Assembly (NCBI RefSeq): GCF_963681195.1 | Contig: NZ_OY808998.1 | Location: 558,001 to 622,000, forward strand | Reading direction: 5' to 3' | From: Vibrio sp. 16 | GTDB lineage: Bacteria > Pseudomonadota > Gammaproteobacteria > Enterobacterales > Vibrionaceae | DNA: 64,000 bases | Part shown: positions 17,914 through 27,260 of the stretch, piece by piece | Layout of the letters: every line of letters begins with the position of its first letter | Numbering within the stretch: position 1 is the first letter of the stretch | Translations under genes and position numbers: made by a program | Notes under the pieces: generated by a model | What the model saw: the letters and a program-made list of their open reading frames with translations, nothing else | What the model was told of the DNA's origin: nothing | Databases searched by the model: none

Positions 17914-18579
17914 ATGTCGCAAAAACCCGTTTTTAAAACTCGAACGCAGTTAGTTGAAGAAGCTATTCGCAGCAAAATTCTCAAAGGTGAGTTAAAAACT
18001 GGCCAGCCTCTGCGCCAAGATGCCTTAGCCAAAGAGTTCAATGTCAGCCGAATTCCCGTTCGTGAAGCCTTAATGCAGCTTGAAGCGCAAGGACTCGTCA
18101 GCTTCGAAGCCCATAAAGGGGCAACCGTGACTGAGCTTTCGCCAGACAAGATCGACGAGCTGTTTGAGCTAAGAGCCGTTGTCGAATGCCACATCCTCGA
18201 GCGCGCGATTCAAAACATGACCGATGAGGATCTGGCGCGTGCCAATGAGATTCGCGCTAAGTTCGATGATTTGGTCAATCGTGGCGATGAAGTTGAAGAG
18301 TGGAGCAATTACAACTACGAACTGCATAAAGCCCTCTATGCCCCAGCTAACATGCCTGAAACCATGGATGTGATTTACAACCTAAACACCAAATGCGACC
18401 GCTATATTCGTATGCAACTGCTGTTTACCGAGGGCACTGCTAAAGCCGATAAAGAGCACAAAGCGCTCCTTGAGATGTGCCAAAATCGCGATATAGAGGG
18501 TGCAAAATACATGCTGAAAAAACACATCCTTGAAGCGGGCGCGGCCATTCGTGACCTGCTGCTAGAGCGTCAAAGCTAA
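17914..18579 (+). CDS. GntR-family transcriptional regulator (FadR/FCD subfamily)
   Basis: A 221-residue regulator with an N-terminal winged helix (about residues 10-75, LAKEFNVSRIPVREALMQLEA) and an all-helical FCD effector domain (about 85-215). Many FCD members bind small acids and a metal. ATG 17914 follows GGAG. A longer frame from TTG 17872 would read through operator site D and is rejected. It lies between the hydroxyproline and oligopeptide operons, and five matching operator-like sites occur around these genes, so it is the best candidate local regulator. The effector may be a hydroxyproline-pathway intermediate, which is inference. Confidence 0.93.
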   Translation: MSQKPVFKTRTQLVEEAIRSKILKGELKTGQPLRQDALAKEFNVSRIPVREALMQLEAQGLVSFEAHKGATVTELSPDKIDELFELRAVVECHILERAIQNMTDEDLARANEIRAKFDDLVNRGDEVEEWSNYNYELHKALYAPANMPETMDVIYNLNTKCDRYIRMQLLFTEGTAKADKEHKALLEMCQNRDIEGAKYMLKKHILEAGAAIRDLLLERQS

Positions 18580-18621
18580 GCGCGACCAGACAACTCCAAC
18601 ATAAAGAAGTGAGTACCCACT

Positions 18622-19386
18622 ATGCACATTGGTCCAGAGTTTTTGCTTGCAGCCATTCGGCAAAAGATTCGTGATGAAGGGCTTTGCTACAGCGCACTTT
18701 CCGATAAGACTGGCGTGCCGCTGTCAACAATCAAGCGGCACTTACACAACCCTGCATTGGGTCTCGACAAAATACTGATGTACACCACGCACCTCAACAC
18801 CAACTTAGTGGAGTTGTCGACGCTCGCCATTCAAATCCAAAGAGACAACGAGCAATTTTTGTCCGATGAACAAAACGCGCTATTTGTCGAATATCCTTAC
18901 CTGTTGGATTTCATCTACTTAGTGACCTCCTGCAATCGGTCTCCAAAAGAGATCGCGCAAGAGTACCAACTGTCGGATACCAGCTTACGCTTTTACCTCA
19001 GCATTGCTGAGATCCTCGGTTACATGGAGAACCACGGAGACAAAATTTTCTACCGTTCGGGTCGCCGCTTTATTATGGAAGAAGGCACAGAGCTCGATAC
19101 ATTGTTTAAACGACGATTCGAACAGATCTCAATGGCAGACGATACCGTCTCTCAAGTGTGTCAGGCTCGGGTTCGCCTCACTGCCGAACAAAGGCTGAAA
19201 CTTGAGCAAGAGATCGATCAGAAGATCAGTGAAATGCACGCAGCCAACTGCGCAAATGAGACGGGCGAGTTGACTAACGTGATGCTGCGCAGTATTCCCG
19301 GTCAACAGATATTTTTTGCCGACACGCTACCGGAAATTACCGGAGAATTACTCAAAGAAGTCTCCGCTCGATTTCGCCGCCAATAA
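18622..19386 (+). CDS. putative HTH DNA-binding regulator, unknown family
   Basis: A 254-residue soluble protein I cannot assign to a named family. Residues 1-45 look like a lambda-repressor/XRE-type helix-turn-helix (CYSALSDKTGVPLSTIKRHL). A second HTH-like stretch lies around 108-130 (SPKEIAQEYQLSDTSLRFYL). The C-terminal part is charged and helical. It starts 42 bp after the gntR stop and is followed by a strong terminator, so it is probably the second gene of a gntR operon. It may co-regulate the peptide/hydroxyproline genes. The ribosome binding site is weak. Confidence 0.78.
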   Translation: MHIGPEFLLAAIRQKIRDEGLCYSALSDKTGVPLSTIKRHLHNPALGLDKILMYTTHLNTNLVELSTLAIQIQRDNEQFLSDEQNALFVEYPYLLDFIYLVTSCNRSPKEIAQEYQLSDTSLRFYLSIAEILGYMENHGDKIFYRSGRRFIMEEGTELDTLFKRRFEQISMADDTVSQVCQARVRLTAEQRLKLEQEIDQKISEMHAANCANETGELTNVMLRSIPGQQIFFADTLPEITGELLKEVSARFRRQ

Positions 19387-19403
19387 TCTGATCACACCTA
19401 AAT

Positions 19404-19432
19404 GAGCAAAAAGATTTTTTGCTCGTTTTTTA
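19404..19432 (+). terminator. rho-independent terminator after the gntR operon
   Basis: GAGCAAAAA (19404-19412) pairs with TTTTTGCTC (19416-19424), followed by GTTTTTTATT. This is a classical hairpin with a U-run, 17 bp after the stop codon. Confidence 0.88.
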
Positions 19433-19512
19433 TTCAGATTCACTTTCTAAGACCAGCAGTCTCTGTTTTTGCCACCTTGTTACAAAGATGTTAACTAATG
19501 TTTGTTGCATGG

Positions 19513-19527
19513 TTTTATACAATATAC
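19513..19527 (-). promoter_or_regulatory. GntR-type operator candidate, site E (oppA promoter)
   Basis: TTTTATACAATATAC, whose reverse strand reads GTATATTGTATAAAA, shares the first ten bases of site A. It lies 115 bp upstream of oppA and places the peptide transporter under the same regulator. Confidence 0.65.
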
Positions 19528-19641
19528 ATTCCTCTTATCCCCTTAGTTATTTGTGCCAGTCGTTCATGCCGTTTGAACGCGCTGCCACCCACTCAACTAC
19601 CACCTAAGGGGCCACTCCGATAAGGACATAACGAGGAAGCT

Positions 19642-21252
19642 ATGAAAGCTAAAAAACTACTCGCACTGAGTGCGATCGCAACCGCTCTAATAACAGGAAG
19701 TGCCCTAGCCAAACCTTATCCTGCTGGAACGCAGCTCGCGGACAAGCAGGAGATCACTCTAAATAATGGCGCAGAAGTGACCTCCATCGATCCGGCGAAA
19801 CAGGCGGCTGAGCCTGCATTTAATCTTGGTCGTGACCTGTTCGAAGGGCTGACCGTTCAAGATAAGCAAGGCAAAACCATTCCAGGCATCGCTGAGAGTT
19901 GGTACGCCAATGAAAACAATACCGTATACACCTTTAAGCTGCGTGAATCTCGATGGTCAAACGGAGATCCACTCACTGCTCATGACTTCGTCTACAGTTG
20001 GCAGCGCCTAATTGATCCAGAAACCGCCTCTCCCTACGCTTGGTTTGCCGCTATTCCGGGGATAAAAAATTCCAACAAAATCATGAAAGGTGAAGCCGCC
20101 GCCGATACATTGGGCGTAAAAGCCGTAGATGATTACACCTTCGAAGTAACGCTAGAAAAGCCCGTGCCTTTCTTCATCAAGCTTCTTAGCCATCCAGTAC
20201 TTGCTCCAGTGCCTCGACAAGCGATTGAGAAGCATGGCAGCGCATGGACACAACCAGAGAATATCGTCACCAATGGCGCGTTTACCGTTTCACAGTGGAA
20301 GGTGAATGAGAAAATGGTCATGGTGAAGAACGACCAATATTGGGATGCCGACAACGTTGTCCTCGATAAAATCACGTGGTTACCGATTGGTGATGCCAAT
20401 GTGGCTTTAAATCGCTATCTGGCCGGAGAAATCGACCAAGCGTTGGCGATTCCTGCTGCTCAAAAATCCAAACTACTGAAAAAGTTTCCTGAGCAAGTGG
20501 CCGATACCAGCGCATCACTCGGTTCGACCTTCTACTATCTGAATACAGAGAAAGGACCAACTCAGGATCTTCGTGTTCGTCAAGCGCTTTCGTACGCCAT
20601 CGATCGCAACATCATCACCAAAGCGATTGTCAAAAACGGTGGCATTCCTATGTTCACGCTGGTTCCACCACAAACCGATGGCTTTAAGTCGCATACCCCC
20701 GAGTTTGCCAATTGGACTCAAGCCGAACGTAATGCCAAAGCGAAAGCACTGATTAAAGAAGCGGGCTTTAGTGACAGTAATCCACTTAAGCTAACCTTCA
20801 CCATCCCGACCTTCTCTAAAGATGTGAAGATGGCGACCGCGATGGCAGGCATGTGGAAAAGCGTACTGGGCGTGCAAGTCGAGATCATTCAGCTTGAGCC
20901 TAAAGTCTTCTACGCTCTGAAAGATCCAGGCCACATTAGCCGTGGTGGATGGACAGCCGACTACAACGAGGCATCCACTTGGCTCGACATCTTCGTCTCG
21001 ACAGGTGAGTACAACGACTCCAACTACAACAACCCAGAGTATGACCGCTTAATGGCCGAATCTAAAAGCCTGAGCGATCCATCCGCAGAATACATTGCCG
21101 CTGAAAAGCTCTTGATTGAAGACATGGCGATCATCCCGATGTACCGGAGTGGGAACGATCAGTACTTAATCAAAGAGTATGTCGGTGGCTACGAGCGTAC
21201 TAACCCAGAATCCTCTTACTACCGCAAGAATGTTTACGTGAAGGCCCACTAA
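19642..21252 (+). CDS. oppA: oligopeptide ABC transporter periplasmic binding protein (OppA-like)
   Basis: A 536-residue SBP family 5 protein. It has a signal peptide ending near SALA (residue 23), then the family hallmark around residues 45-75 (EVTSIDPAKQAAEP...RDLFEGLT) and the YDFVYSWQR-like segment. Length fits OppA/DppA (about 540). It captures peptides in the periplasm for the OppBCDF complex encoded next. The operon ends in an Xaa-Pro aminopeptidase, so the cargo may be proline-rich peptides such as those from collagen. A hairpin between this gene and oppB may keep OppA in excess. OppA versus another family 5 protein is judged by context. Confidence 0.88.
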   Translation: MKAKKLLALSAIATALITGSALAKPYPAGTQLADKQEITLNNGAEVTSIDPAKQAAEPAFNLGRDLFEGLTVQDKQGKTIPGIAESWYANENNTVYTFKLRESRWSNGDPLTAHDFVYSWQRLIDPETASPYAWFAAIPGIKNSNKIMKGEAAADTLGVKAVDDYTFEVTLEKPVPFFIKLLSHPVLAPVPRQAIEKHGSAWTQPENIVTNGAFTVSQWKVNEKMVMVKNDQYWDADNVVLDKITWLPIGDANVALNRYLAGEIDQALAIPAAQKSKLLKKFPEQVADTSASLGSTFYYLNTEKGPTQDLRVRQALSYAIDRNIITKAIVKNGGIPMFTLVPPQTDGFKSHTPEFANWTQAERNAKAKALIKEAGFSDSNPLKLTFTIPTFSKDVKMATAMAGMWKSVLGVQVEIIQLEPKVFYALKDPGHISRGGWTADYNEASTWLDIFVSTGEYNDSNYNNPEYDRLMAESKSLSDPSAEYIAAEKLLIEDMAIIPMYRSGNDQYLIKEYVGGYERTNPESSYYRKNVYVKAH

Positions 21253-21264
21253 TCGGGACTGTTT

Positions 21265-21313
21265 GCCCGAGCCTACATCTTCATCTTTGTCCCTGTAGGT
21301 TTCGGGCTTTTTT
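21265..21313 (+). terminator. attenuator-like hairpin between oppA and oppB
   Basis: GCCCGAGCCTACA (21265-21277) pairs with TGTAGGTTTCGGGC (21294-21307) with a small internal mismatch, followed by six T. It can act as a partial terminator giving more binding protein than permease, as in many ABC operons. Confidence 0.7.
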
Positions 21314-21330
21314 CAAGGAAAGGATACGTC

Positions 21331-22251
21331 ATGTTGCTGTATATTCTTCGCCGCTTGTTGATTGCCATCCCCACTCTGCTCTTTATCGCTTTGGTCTCTT
21401 TTTGGTTGATGCACATCGCGCCCGGTGGCCCATTCGATATGGAAAGACCGATGCCCGACGTGGTACGCGCAAATATTGAAGCCAAGTTCCACCTCAATGA
21501 GCCATTTATTGTTCAGTTTTTCATTTACATCGGTAACTTTGTTCGCGGCGACTTAGGGCCAAGCTTCGTTTACCAAGATTTCACCGTAACCCAATTGGTG
21601 GCTCAATCATGGCCAGTATCGGCGGTACTCGGTGTTATTTCATTTTGTATTTCTGTCCCGCTGGGCATGGTGCTCGGTACGATTGCCGCGCTCAATCGCA
21701 ACGGAAAGTTGGACTACCTACTTATGTCACTCTCAATGACTGGCGTGGTGATTCCAGCCTTTGTACTGGCGCCAGTGCTAGTGACAATATTCTCGATTCA
21801 CTTAGGGCTGTTACCAGCAGGTGGTTGGGAGGGCGGCGAAGTGTCGTTTCTCATTCTTCCTGTCTTGAGCTTGGCGATTGGCTCTGTGGCCAGCATTGCT
21901 AGGGTTATGCGTGGCGCCATGATTGAGACACTCAACCAGCCCTATATTCGCACGGCAAAAGCAAAAGGGTTATCGACCCCTTATATTTTGTTTCACCACG
22001 CGCTACGTCCGTCACTGATCCCGATTATTGCAATGCTTGGCCCGAGTTTTGTCGCCGTGATCACCGGCTCAGTCATCATCGATATTTTCTTCAGTACAGG
22101 TGGTATGGGCCAGCACTTTGTCTCTGGTTCACTCAACCGAGACTATGGGTTAGTGATGGGCATTACCCTGATTGTCGCCGCCTTGACCATCTTTTTTAAT
22201 CTCGTGGTGGATATTCTCTACACCGTTATTGACCCGCGCATTCGTATATAG
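21331..22251 (+). CDS. oppB: oligopeptide ABC transporter permease (OppB-like)
   Basis: A 306-residue inner-membrane permease of the OppB/DppB family. It starts with the typical MLLYILRRLLIAIPTLLF membrane segment and has about six hydrophobic segments. The EAA-type coupling loop IRTAKAKGLSTPYILFHHALRPSLIPII lies near residue 215. AAGGAAAGG precedes the ATG. It forms the translocation pore with OppC and is the second gene of the five-gene transporter operon plus peptidase. Confidence 0.92.
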   Translation: MLLYILRRLLIAIPTLLFIALVSFWLMHIAPGGPFDMERPMPDVVRANIEAKFHLNEPFIVQFFIYIGNFVRGDLGPSFVYQDFTVTQLVAQSWPVSAVLGVISFCISVPLGMVLGTIAALNRNGKLDYLLMSLSMTGVVIPAFVLAPVLVTIFSIHLGLLPAGGWEGGEVSFLILPVLSLAIGSVASIARVMRGAMIETLNQPYIRTAKAKGLSTPYILFHHALRPSLIPIIAMLGPSFVAVITGSVIIDIFFSTGGMGQHFVSGSLNRDYGLVMGITLIVAALTIFFNLVVDILYTVIDPRIRI

Positions 22252-22261
22252 GAGGTGACGA

Positions 22262-23191
22262 ATGTTAACCAAACGCATAGATGCCAAGGAGCTGGCGGAT
22301 CAAATGAGCTCTAACATCGAAGCCGTCGAAGGACGCAGTTTATGGCAAGACGCTTGGACTCGATTTCGTCAAAACCGAGCGGCCATGACCTCCGTCTACG
22401 TGCTGTTTTTTATCGTACTGTGCATTACCTTTGGCCCGCATTTGGCCGCATTTGGCCATGATGAAATTGATTGGAATGTGGTGGTCGACCCGTACGAGCT
22501 GGGCAAACCCTCCATCAGTTCTGGTCACTACTTTGGGACCGACGATCTTGGCCAAGATCTCTTTGCCCGCACCATGCAAGGCGGGCGACTCTCGATCATG
22601 GTTGGCTTTATGGGTGCTCTTGTCGCCGTGTTGATTGGTACTGCATGGGGCGCACTTTCAGGCTATATGGGCGGCTTGGTCGACAGTGCCATGATGCGCA
22701 TTATTGAAGTTCTCGACTCCGTCCCTTTTATGTTCTTAGTCATCTTGTTTGTGACCTTGTTTGGCAACAACATCTATTTGATCTTTGTTGTGATTGGCAT
22801 GGTCTCGTGGCTTGGTATCGCCAGAGTCGTTCGCGGTGTGACCTTCAGTATTAAAAAACGCGAGTTTATTGAAGCGGCGCACTCGATTGGCGTGTCTCGA
22901 TTTACCATTGTTCGTCGTCATGTGCTGCCAAATGTATTGGGCATCGTGATGGTCTACTCCTCGTTGATGGTGCCCGGATTTATCATGTTCGAATCCTTCT
23001 TAAGTTTTCTTGGCTTAGGGGTTCAGCCACCAGATACCAGTTGGGGAGTCCTTATCTCCGAAGGGTCAAAAACCATTGATGTCGCTCTGTGGCAATTGCT
23101 GTTCCCTTCGCTGTTTCTGGTTGCCACCTTGTTCTGCTTTAACTTTATTGGTGACGGTCTGCGTGATGCACTTGATCCAAAAGATCGCTAA
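22262..23191 (+). CDS. oppC: oligopeptide ABC transporter permease (OppC-like)
   Basis: A 309-residue permease with a cytoplasmic N-terminus of about 40 residues (SLWQDAWTRFRQNRAAM is typical of OppC), six hydrophobic segments and the coupling loop EFIEAAHSIGVSRFTIVRRHVLPN. It has a near-perfect ribosome binding site (AGGAGGTGA) 10 bp after the oppB stop. It pairs with OppB in the inner membrane. Confidence 0.92.
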   Translation: MLTKRIDAKELADQMSSNIEAVEGRSLWQDAWTRFRQNRAAMTSVYVLFFIVLCITFGPHLAAFGHDEIDWNVVVDPYELGKPSISSGHYFGTDDLGQDLFARTMQGGRLSIMVGFMGALVAVLIGTAWGALSGYMGGLVDSAMMRIIEVLDSVPFMFLVILFVTLFGNNIYLIFVVIGMVSWLGIARVVRGVTFSIKKREFIEAAHSIGVSRFTIVRRHVLPNVLGIVMVYSSLMVPGFIMFESFLSFLGLGVQPPDTSWGVLISEGSKTIDVALWQLLFPSLFLVATLFCFNFIGDGLRDALDPKDR

Positions 23192-23200
23192 GGAGCCATG

Positions 23201-24190
23201 ATGAGTATTTTATCTATTGAGAACATGAACGTTCGATTCAAAACCCCCGATGGCATGGTTCAAGCCGTCAGCGATCTGTCTTATTCGGTCAATAAAGGGG
23301 AAACCCTAGGTATTGTTGGCGAGTCGGGTTCTGGCAAAAGCCAATCGGTGTTTGCACTTATGGGGTTAACCGCGGACAACGGCATCGTCACTGGCCAAGC
23401 CAATTTCCACGGTGACAATTTACTCAGCATGAGTAAAAAACAACTCAATCATATTCGAGCAGAGCGAATCGGCATGATTTTCCAAGATCCGATGACCTCG
23501 CTCAATCCGTTTATGAAAATTGGCAAACAGCTTGCGGAAGTGTTGATGATCCACAAAGGCATGAGTCGTCACGATGCACAAACAGAAGCCATTGCCATGT
23601 TAGATGCCGTTCGCATTCCCTCTGCCGCGACGCGCATGACCCAATACCCGCACGAGATGTCCGGTGGAATGAGGCAACGGGTGATGATCGCCATGGCTTT
23701 ACTGTGTAAACCGGAGCTGCTGATCGCCGATGAGCCCACCACGGCGCTCGACGTGACGGTACAAGCGCAAATCTTGGCTTTACTACGCGAGCTGCAAGAA
23801 GAGTTCAACACCGCGATTTTGCTCATCACTCACGACATGGGCGTGGTTGCAGAAATGTGCGATCGCGTGCTCGTGATGTATGGCGGCAGGAAGATGGAAG
23901 AATCCGATACCGAGTCTATCTTTGACGCGCCCGCTCATCCATATACCCAAGGCTTACTCAAAGCGATTCCATCCATCACTGAAGATATGGATCGCTTACC
24001 GACCATTCCAGGCAACCCGCCTAGCGCACTGCTTAACAACAAAGGCTGTCCATTCAAAGAGCGCTGCAACCAGTATCAAACGCAATGCAGCTCGGTGATG
24101 CCAGCCTTTAAATCCATCACCGCGTCTCAAGGCTTGGCTTGTCATGTCAATCCTAGCAATGTCGTCACGCCTATTGTTCGTAGTGCGTAG
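23201..24190 (+). CDS. oppD: oligopeptide ABC transporter ATP-binding protein (OppD-like)
   Basis: A 329-residue ATPase. Walker A GESGSGKS lies near residue 45, the Q-loop is at FQDPMTSLNP, the signature is MSGGMRQRV, and Walker B ends LLIADEPTTALD. The C-terminal oligopeptide-transporter extension carries the cysteine-containing segment (CPFKERCNQYQTQC), which in this family can hold an FeS cluster. ATG 23201 gives better spacing to AAGGAG than the adjacent ATG 23198. It forms the ATPase heterodimer with OppF. Confidence 0.92.
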   Translation: MSILSIENMNVRFKTPDGMVQAVSDLSYSVNKGETLGIVGESGSGKSQSVFALMGLTADNGIVTGQANFHGDNLLSMSKKQLNHIRAERIGMIFQDPMTSLNPFMKIGKQLAEVLMIHKGMSRHDAQTEAIAMLDAVRIPSAATRMTQYPHEMSGGMRQRVMIAMALLCKPELLIADEPTTALDVTVQAQILALLRELQEEFNTAILLITHDMGVVAEMCDRVLVMYGGRKMEESDTESIFDAPAHPYTQGLLKAIPSITEDMDRLPTIPGNPPSALLNNKGCPFKERCNQYQTQCSSVMPAFKSITASQGLACHVNPSNVVTPIVRSA

Positions 24191-24199
24191 GAGATAATC

Positions 24200-25198
24200 A
24201 TGGAAAACAAAGAAATATTACTCTCGGCACGTGACTTACAAGTCCACTTTCAATTGAATAAACATATCTTGCCCAGCAAACGTAAGGTAGTGAAAGCTGT
24301 TGATGGCATTGATCTCGATGTCTATAGAGGCGAAACCTTAGGCATTGTGGGTGAGTCAGGTTGCGGCAAATCGACACTCGCCCGGGCGCTACTCAGATTG
24401 ATTGAACCCACGGGAGGCGAACTGTACTGGAAGGGCGAAAACATGCGCGGCTTGAGCAAACAGGAACTGGCACTGCGGCGTCGAGAGTTCCAAATGGTCT
24501 TCCAAGATCCCTCTGCTTGCCTCAACCCGAGGCTGACCATTTCTGAGTGTATTGCTGAGCCGTTACTCACTCACGAGCCGCATCTGAGTCGCAAAGAGAT
24601 CGAATCTCGCGTCATCGCCATGATGGATAAAGTCGGTTTACTCGCGAGCCAACGAAACCGCTATCCCCATGAGTTCTCGGGCGGACAGTGCCAACGCGTA
24701 GGCATTGCTCGTGCCTTGATTCTCAAACCTGACTTAGTGGTGTGTGATGAACCCGTGAGTGCATTGGATGTCTCCATTCAAGCGCAAGTGATCAATTTGC
24801 TGGAGGACCTGAAGCAAGAGATGGGACTAACCTTGGTGATGATCGCCCATGACCTAAGTGTTGTGCGTCATATCAGTGACCGCGTCATGGTGATGTACTT
24901 AGGCAAACCCATGGAAGTCGGTCGTTATGACAACGTATTCGATAACGCCCAGCACCCTTATACGCAAGCGCTCCTCTCAGCGGTGCCCATCGCCCATCCA
25001 ACATTGGCTCGCAATCGAAATATTCAACTTCTACCGGGGGATCTGCCCTCGCCGATCAACCCGCCCAGTGGCTGCGTATTTCGAACTCGCTGTCCAAGTG
25101 CCACTGAGCAATGCGGCGAGCAAAACCCCACCCGAAGTGGTCATGCAGACCACCATATTTTCTGTACACATACCCTGCTAGGAAATCAGCCACTATGA
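24200..25198 (+). CDS. oppF: oligopeptide ABC transporter ATP-binding protein (OppF-like)
   Basis: A 332-residue ATPase with Walker A GESGCGKST, Q-loop FQDPSACLNPR, signature FSGGQCQRVGIARAL and Walker B VVCDEPVSALD. The C-terminal oligo_HPY-type extension has a cysteine pair region (CVFRTRCPSATEQC). It follows oppD by 9 bp with AGGAG upstream. Its stop overlaps the aminopeptidase start by 4 bp (ATGA), coupling import to peptide cleavage. Confidence 0.92.
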   Translation: MENKEILLSARDLQVHFQLNKHILPSKRKVVKAVDGIDLDVYRGETLGIVGESGCGKSTLARALLRLIEPTGGELYWKGENMRGLSKQELALRRREFQMVFQDPSACLNPRLTISECIAEPLLTHEPHLSRKEIESRVIAMMDKVGLLASQRNRYPHEFSGGQCQRVGIARALILKPDLVVCDEPVSALDVSIQAQVINLLEDLKQEMGLTLVMIAHDLSVVRHISDRVMVMYLGKPMEVGRYDNVFDNAQHPYTQALLSAVPIAHPTLARNRNIQLLPGDLPSPINPPSGCVFRTRCPSATEQCGEQNPTRSGHADHHIFCTHTLLGNQPL

Positions 25199-26982
25199 CC
25201 ATAACCTCAGTTTCCGAGCGCTTGACGGCGCTTCGCGATGGCATGAAAGCCCATCAATTGGACGCTTATATCGTCACCAATAACGACCCTCACTCCAGTG
25301 AATATTCCGCGGACTATTGGCTCGCTCGCCAGTGGATTTCTGGGTTCACTGGCTCTGCGGGTGATGTGGTTGTCACGGCAAACGGCGGTGGTTTATGGAC
25401 CGATGGCCGCTACTACATACAAGCCGACGAGCAGCTAGAAGGTTCAGGACTCGACCTATTCAAAGCGCGTCTACCAGAGACTCCCACCATTGCCCAGTGG
25501 TTAGCCCAAACGCTACCGGAACATGCCGTAGTCGGTGTCGATGGACGCAGCATCAGCCAGCGGTTTTACACTCAACTCACCCAAGCCTTTGCCAAGAAGT
25601 CGATCCAGTTGGTCGTTGAGCACGATCTTATTAGCCCGATCTGGGATGATAGACCAAGTCGCCCCAAGGCACGTTTGTTTACTCATCCGCTTGACGTTGC
25701 TGGCCAAACGACCAGCGAGAAGATAGCTCACTTACGTCGCTATTTGACAGAGCAAGACGCCAACGCACTGCTGGTATCCACCCTTGATGATGTCATGTGG
25801 ACACTTAACATTCGCGGCGCAGACACCTCATACTGCCCAATTTCAGAGAGCTATCTACTCATTGAACAGACTAGCAGTCGTCTATTTATTGATAGCGACA
25901 AACTAAGCCCTGAGGTCGTTGCCGCGCTCACTCAACATAGAATCCATTTGCATGATTACGACCATCTGAGTACCGCGCTGAATTTGCTCTCCGCAGGGAG
26001 CACTCTGCTATACAGTGCCAAGTATTGCGATAGCTTGACCGTGCGCCAACTCAAACCCGAGCTCACTCTAATCGACACGCCTTGCCCCGTAACCGACATG
26101 AAAGCGCAGAAGAATCCTACAGAGCTAGAAAGCATGGAAGAGGCGCTACGCAAAGATGGCGTCGCCATGGTGAAGTTCATGAAATGGCTCGATGAGCAAG
26201 TGCCAAGCGGCCAAGTCACCGAACTCAACGCCGAGCAAGCGTTAATGGGTTACAGGAAACAGATAGACGGCTATGTTGGCGAGAGTTTTCGCACCATTGC
26301 TGGCTTTGCCGAGCACGGCGCCAAAATGCACTATGCTGCCGACAGTGAGAGCAGCTATTCCATAGACGAGTCGAGTTTCTTGTTGGTCGATTCTGGCGGC
26401 CAGTACCTCGGCGGAACCACAGACATCACCCGAACATTCCATTTTGGCTCACCGAGCCACCGTGAAAAGCACGACTATACCTTGGTTCTTAAAGCAATGA
26501 TCCGCTTAACGCAGACTCGATTTTTACAAGGCTCAACAGGCGCGAACCTCGATATCATGGCTCGCGGCGTACTCTGGCAACACGGCATTGATTACAAATG
26601 TGGAACTGGCCACGGTGTCGGCATGTGCTTAAACGTGCACGAAGGTCCGCAAAACTTCTCGCAAAACCCCGCAGAAGTCCCTTTAAAACCCGGCATGGTC
26701 ATCACCAACGAACCCGGCGTTTATCGTGAAGGTGAGCACGGCGTTCGCATAGAAAACATCATGAAGGTGGTTGAGATCGAACAGAATGAATTTGGCAGCT
26801 TCTATGGATTCGAGACCATAACCCTTGCCCCAATCGCGACAAACATGATTGATAAATCCATGCTCGATAGCAGCGAAATCGCTTGGCTCAATCAATACCA
26901 TCAACGCTGCTGGCAACAGCTTAGCGTTGATCTGAACGAGGATGAAAAATGCTGGCTTAAACAGGCCACACTCGCTATCTAA
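25195..26982 (+). CDS. Xaa-Pro aminopeptidase (M24B, creatinase-fold)
   Basis: A 595-residue cytosolic metallopeptidase with two N-terminal creatinase-like domains and a C-terminal pita-bread domain. This is the long three-domain type similar to eukaryotic XPNPEP1. The metal-site motifs are visible: DSGGQYLGGTTDITRT (two Asp), GTGHGVGMCLNVHEGP (His), TNEPGVY (Glu) and RIENI (Glu). It removes an N-terminal residue preceding proline. The frame can be extended to 25111, but ATG 25195, with its 4-bp overlap with oppF, is the sensible start. Co-transcription with the peptide importer supports use of proline-rich peptides. Confidence 0.93.
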   Translation: MTITSVSERLTALRDGMKAHQLDAYIVTNNDPHSSEYSADYWLARQWISGFTGSAGDVVVTANGGGLWTDGRYYIQADEQLEGSGLDLFKARLPETPTIAQWLAQTLPEHAVVGVDGRSISQRFYTQLTQAFAKKSIQLVVEHDLISPIWDDRPSRPKARLFTHPLDVAGQTTSEKIAHLRRYLTEQDANALLVSTLDDVMWTLNIRGADTSYCPISESYLLIEQTSSRLFIDSDKLSPEVVAALTQHRIHLHDYDHLSTALNLLSAGSTLLYSAKYCDSLTVRQLKPELTLIDTPCPVTDMKAQKNPTELESMEEALRKDGVAMVKFMKWLDEQVPSGQVTELNAEQALMGYRKQIDGYVGESFRTIAGFAEHGAKMHYAADSESSYSIDESSFLLVDSGGQYLGGTTDITRTFHFGSPSHREKHDYTLVLKAMIRLTQTRFLQGSTGANLDIMARGVLWQHGIDYKCGTGHGVGMCLNVHEGPQNFSQNPAEVPLKPGMVITNEPGVYREGEHGVRIENIMKVVEIEQNEFGSFYGFETITLAPIATNMIDKSMLDSSEIAWLNQYHQRCWQQLSVDLNEDEKCWLKQATLAI

Positions 26983-26989
26983 CAGCACC

Positions 26990-27022
26990 GGACCAAATGC
27001 CCATTGTGCATTTGGTCCGTTT
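26990..27022 (+). terminator. terminator of the opp-peptidase operon
   Basis: An 11-bp perfect stem (GGACCAAATGC at 26990-27000 with GCATTTGGTCC at 27008-27018) followed by a short GTTT. It lies 7 bp after the stop codon. Confidence 0.75.
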
Positions 27023-27260
27023 AAACGTATGCAGACTCGTATCTCAATGATAACCGATCTTATAATTGAGACAGAATCTAATAATCAGAATCAATCTCAA
27101 ACTTCTTGCTATCCGGTGAGATTTTAATCGCGCTCTATTTTATAAATACCCATCAAAACATTCCTAAAAATAATAGTAAAAGTAAGTCAACCGACCGAGC
27201 TAAATGGTGATTTCACTGTTTGTGCTTGTTGGTAAACGCCTATCAAATAAGGATCATTTC

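Noticed and set aside
25111..25194. Longer N-terminus for the Xaa-Pro aminopeptidase
   Set aside because: It would overlap 85 bp of oppF, and its residues look like an alternative frame of that gene. ATG 25195 overlaps by 4 bp, the usual coupling.
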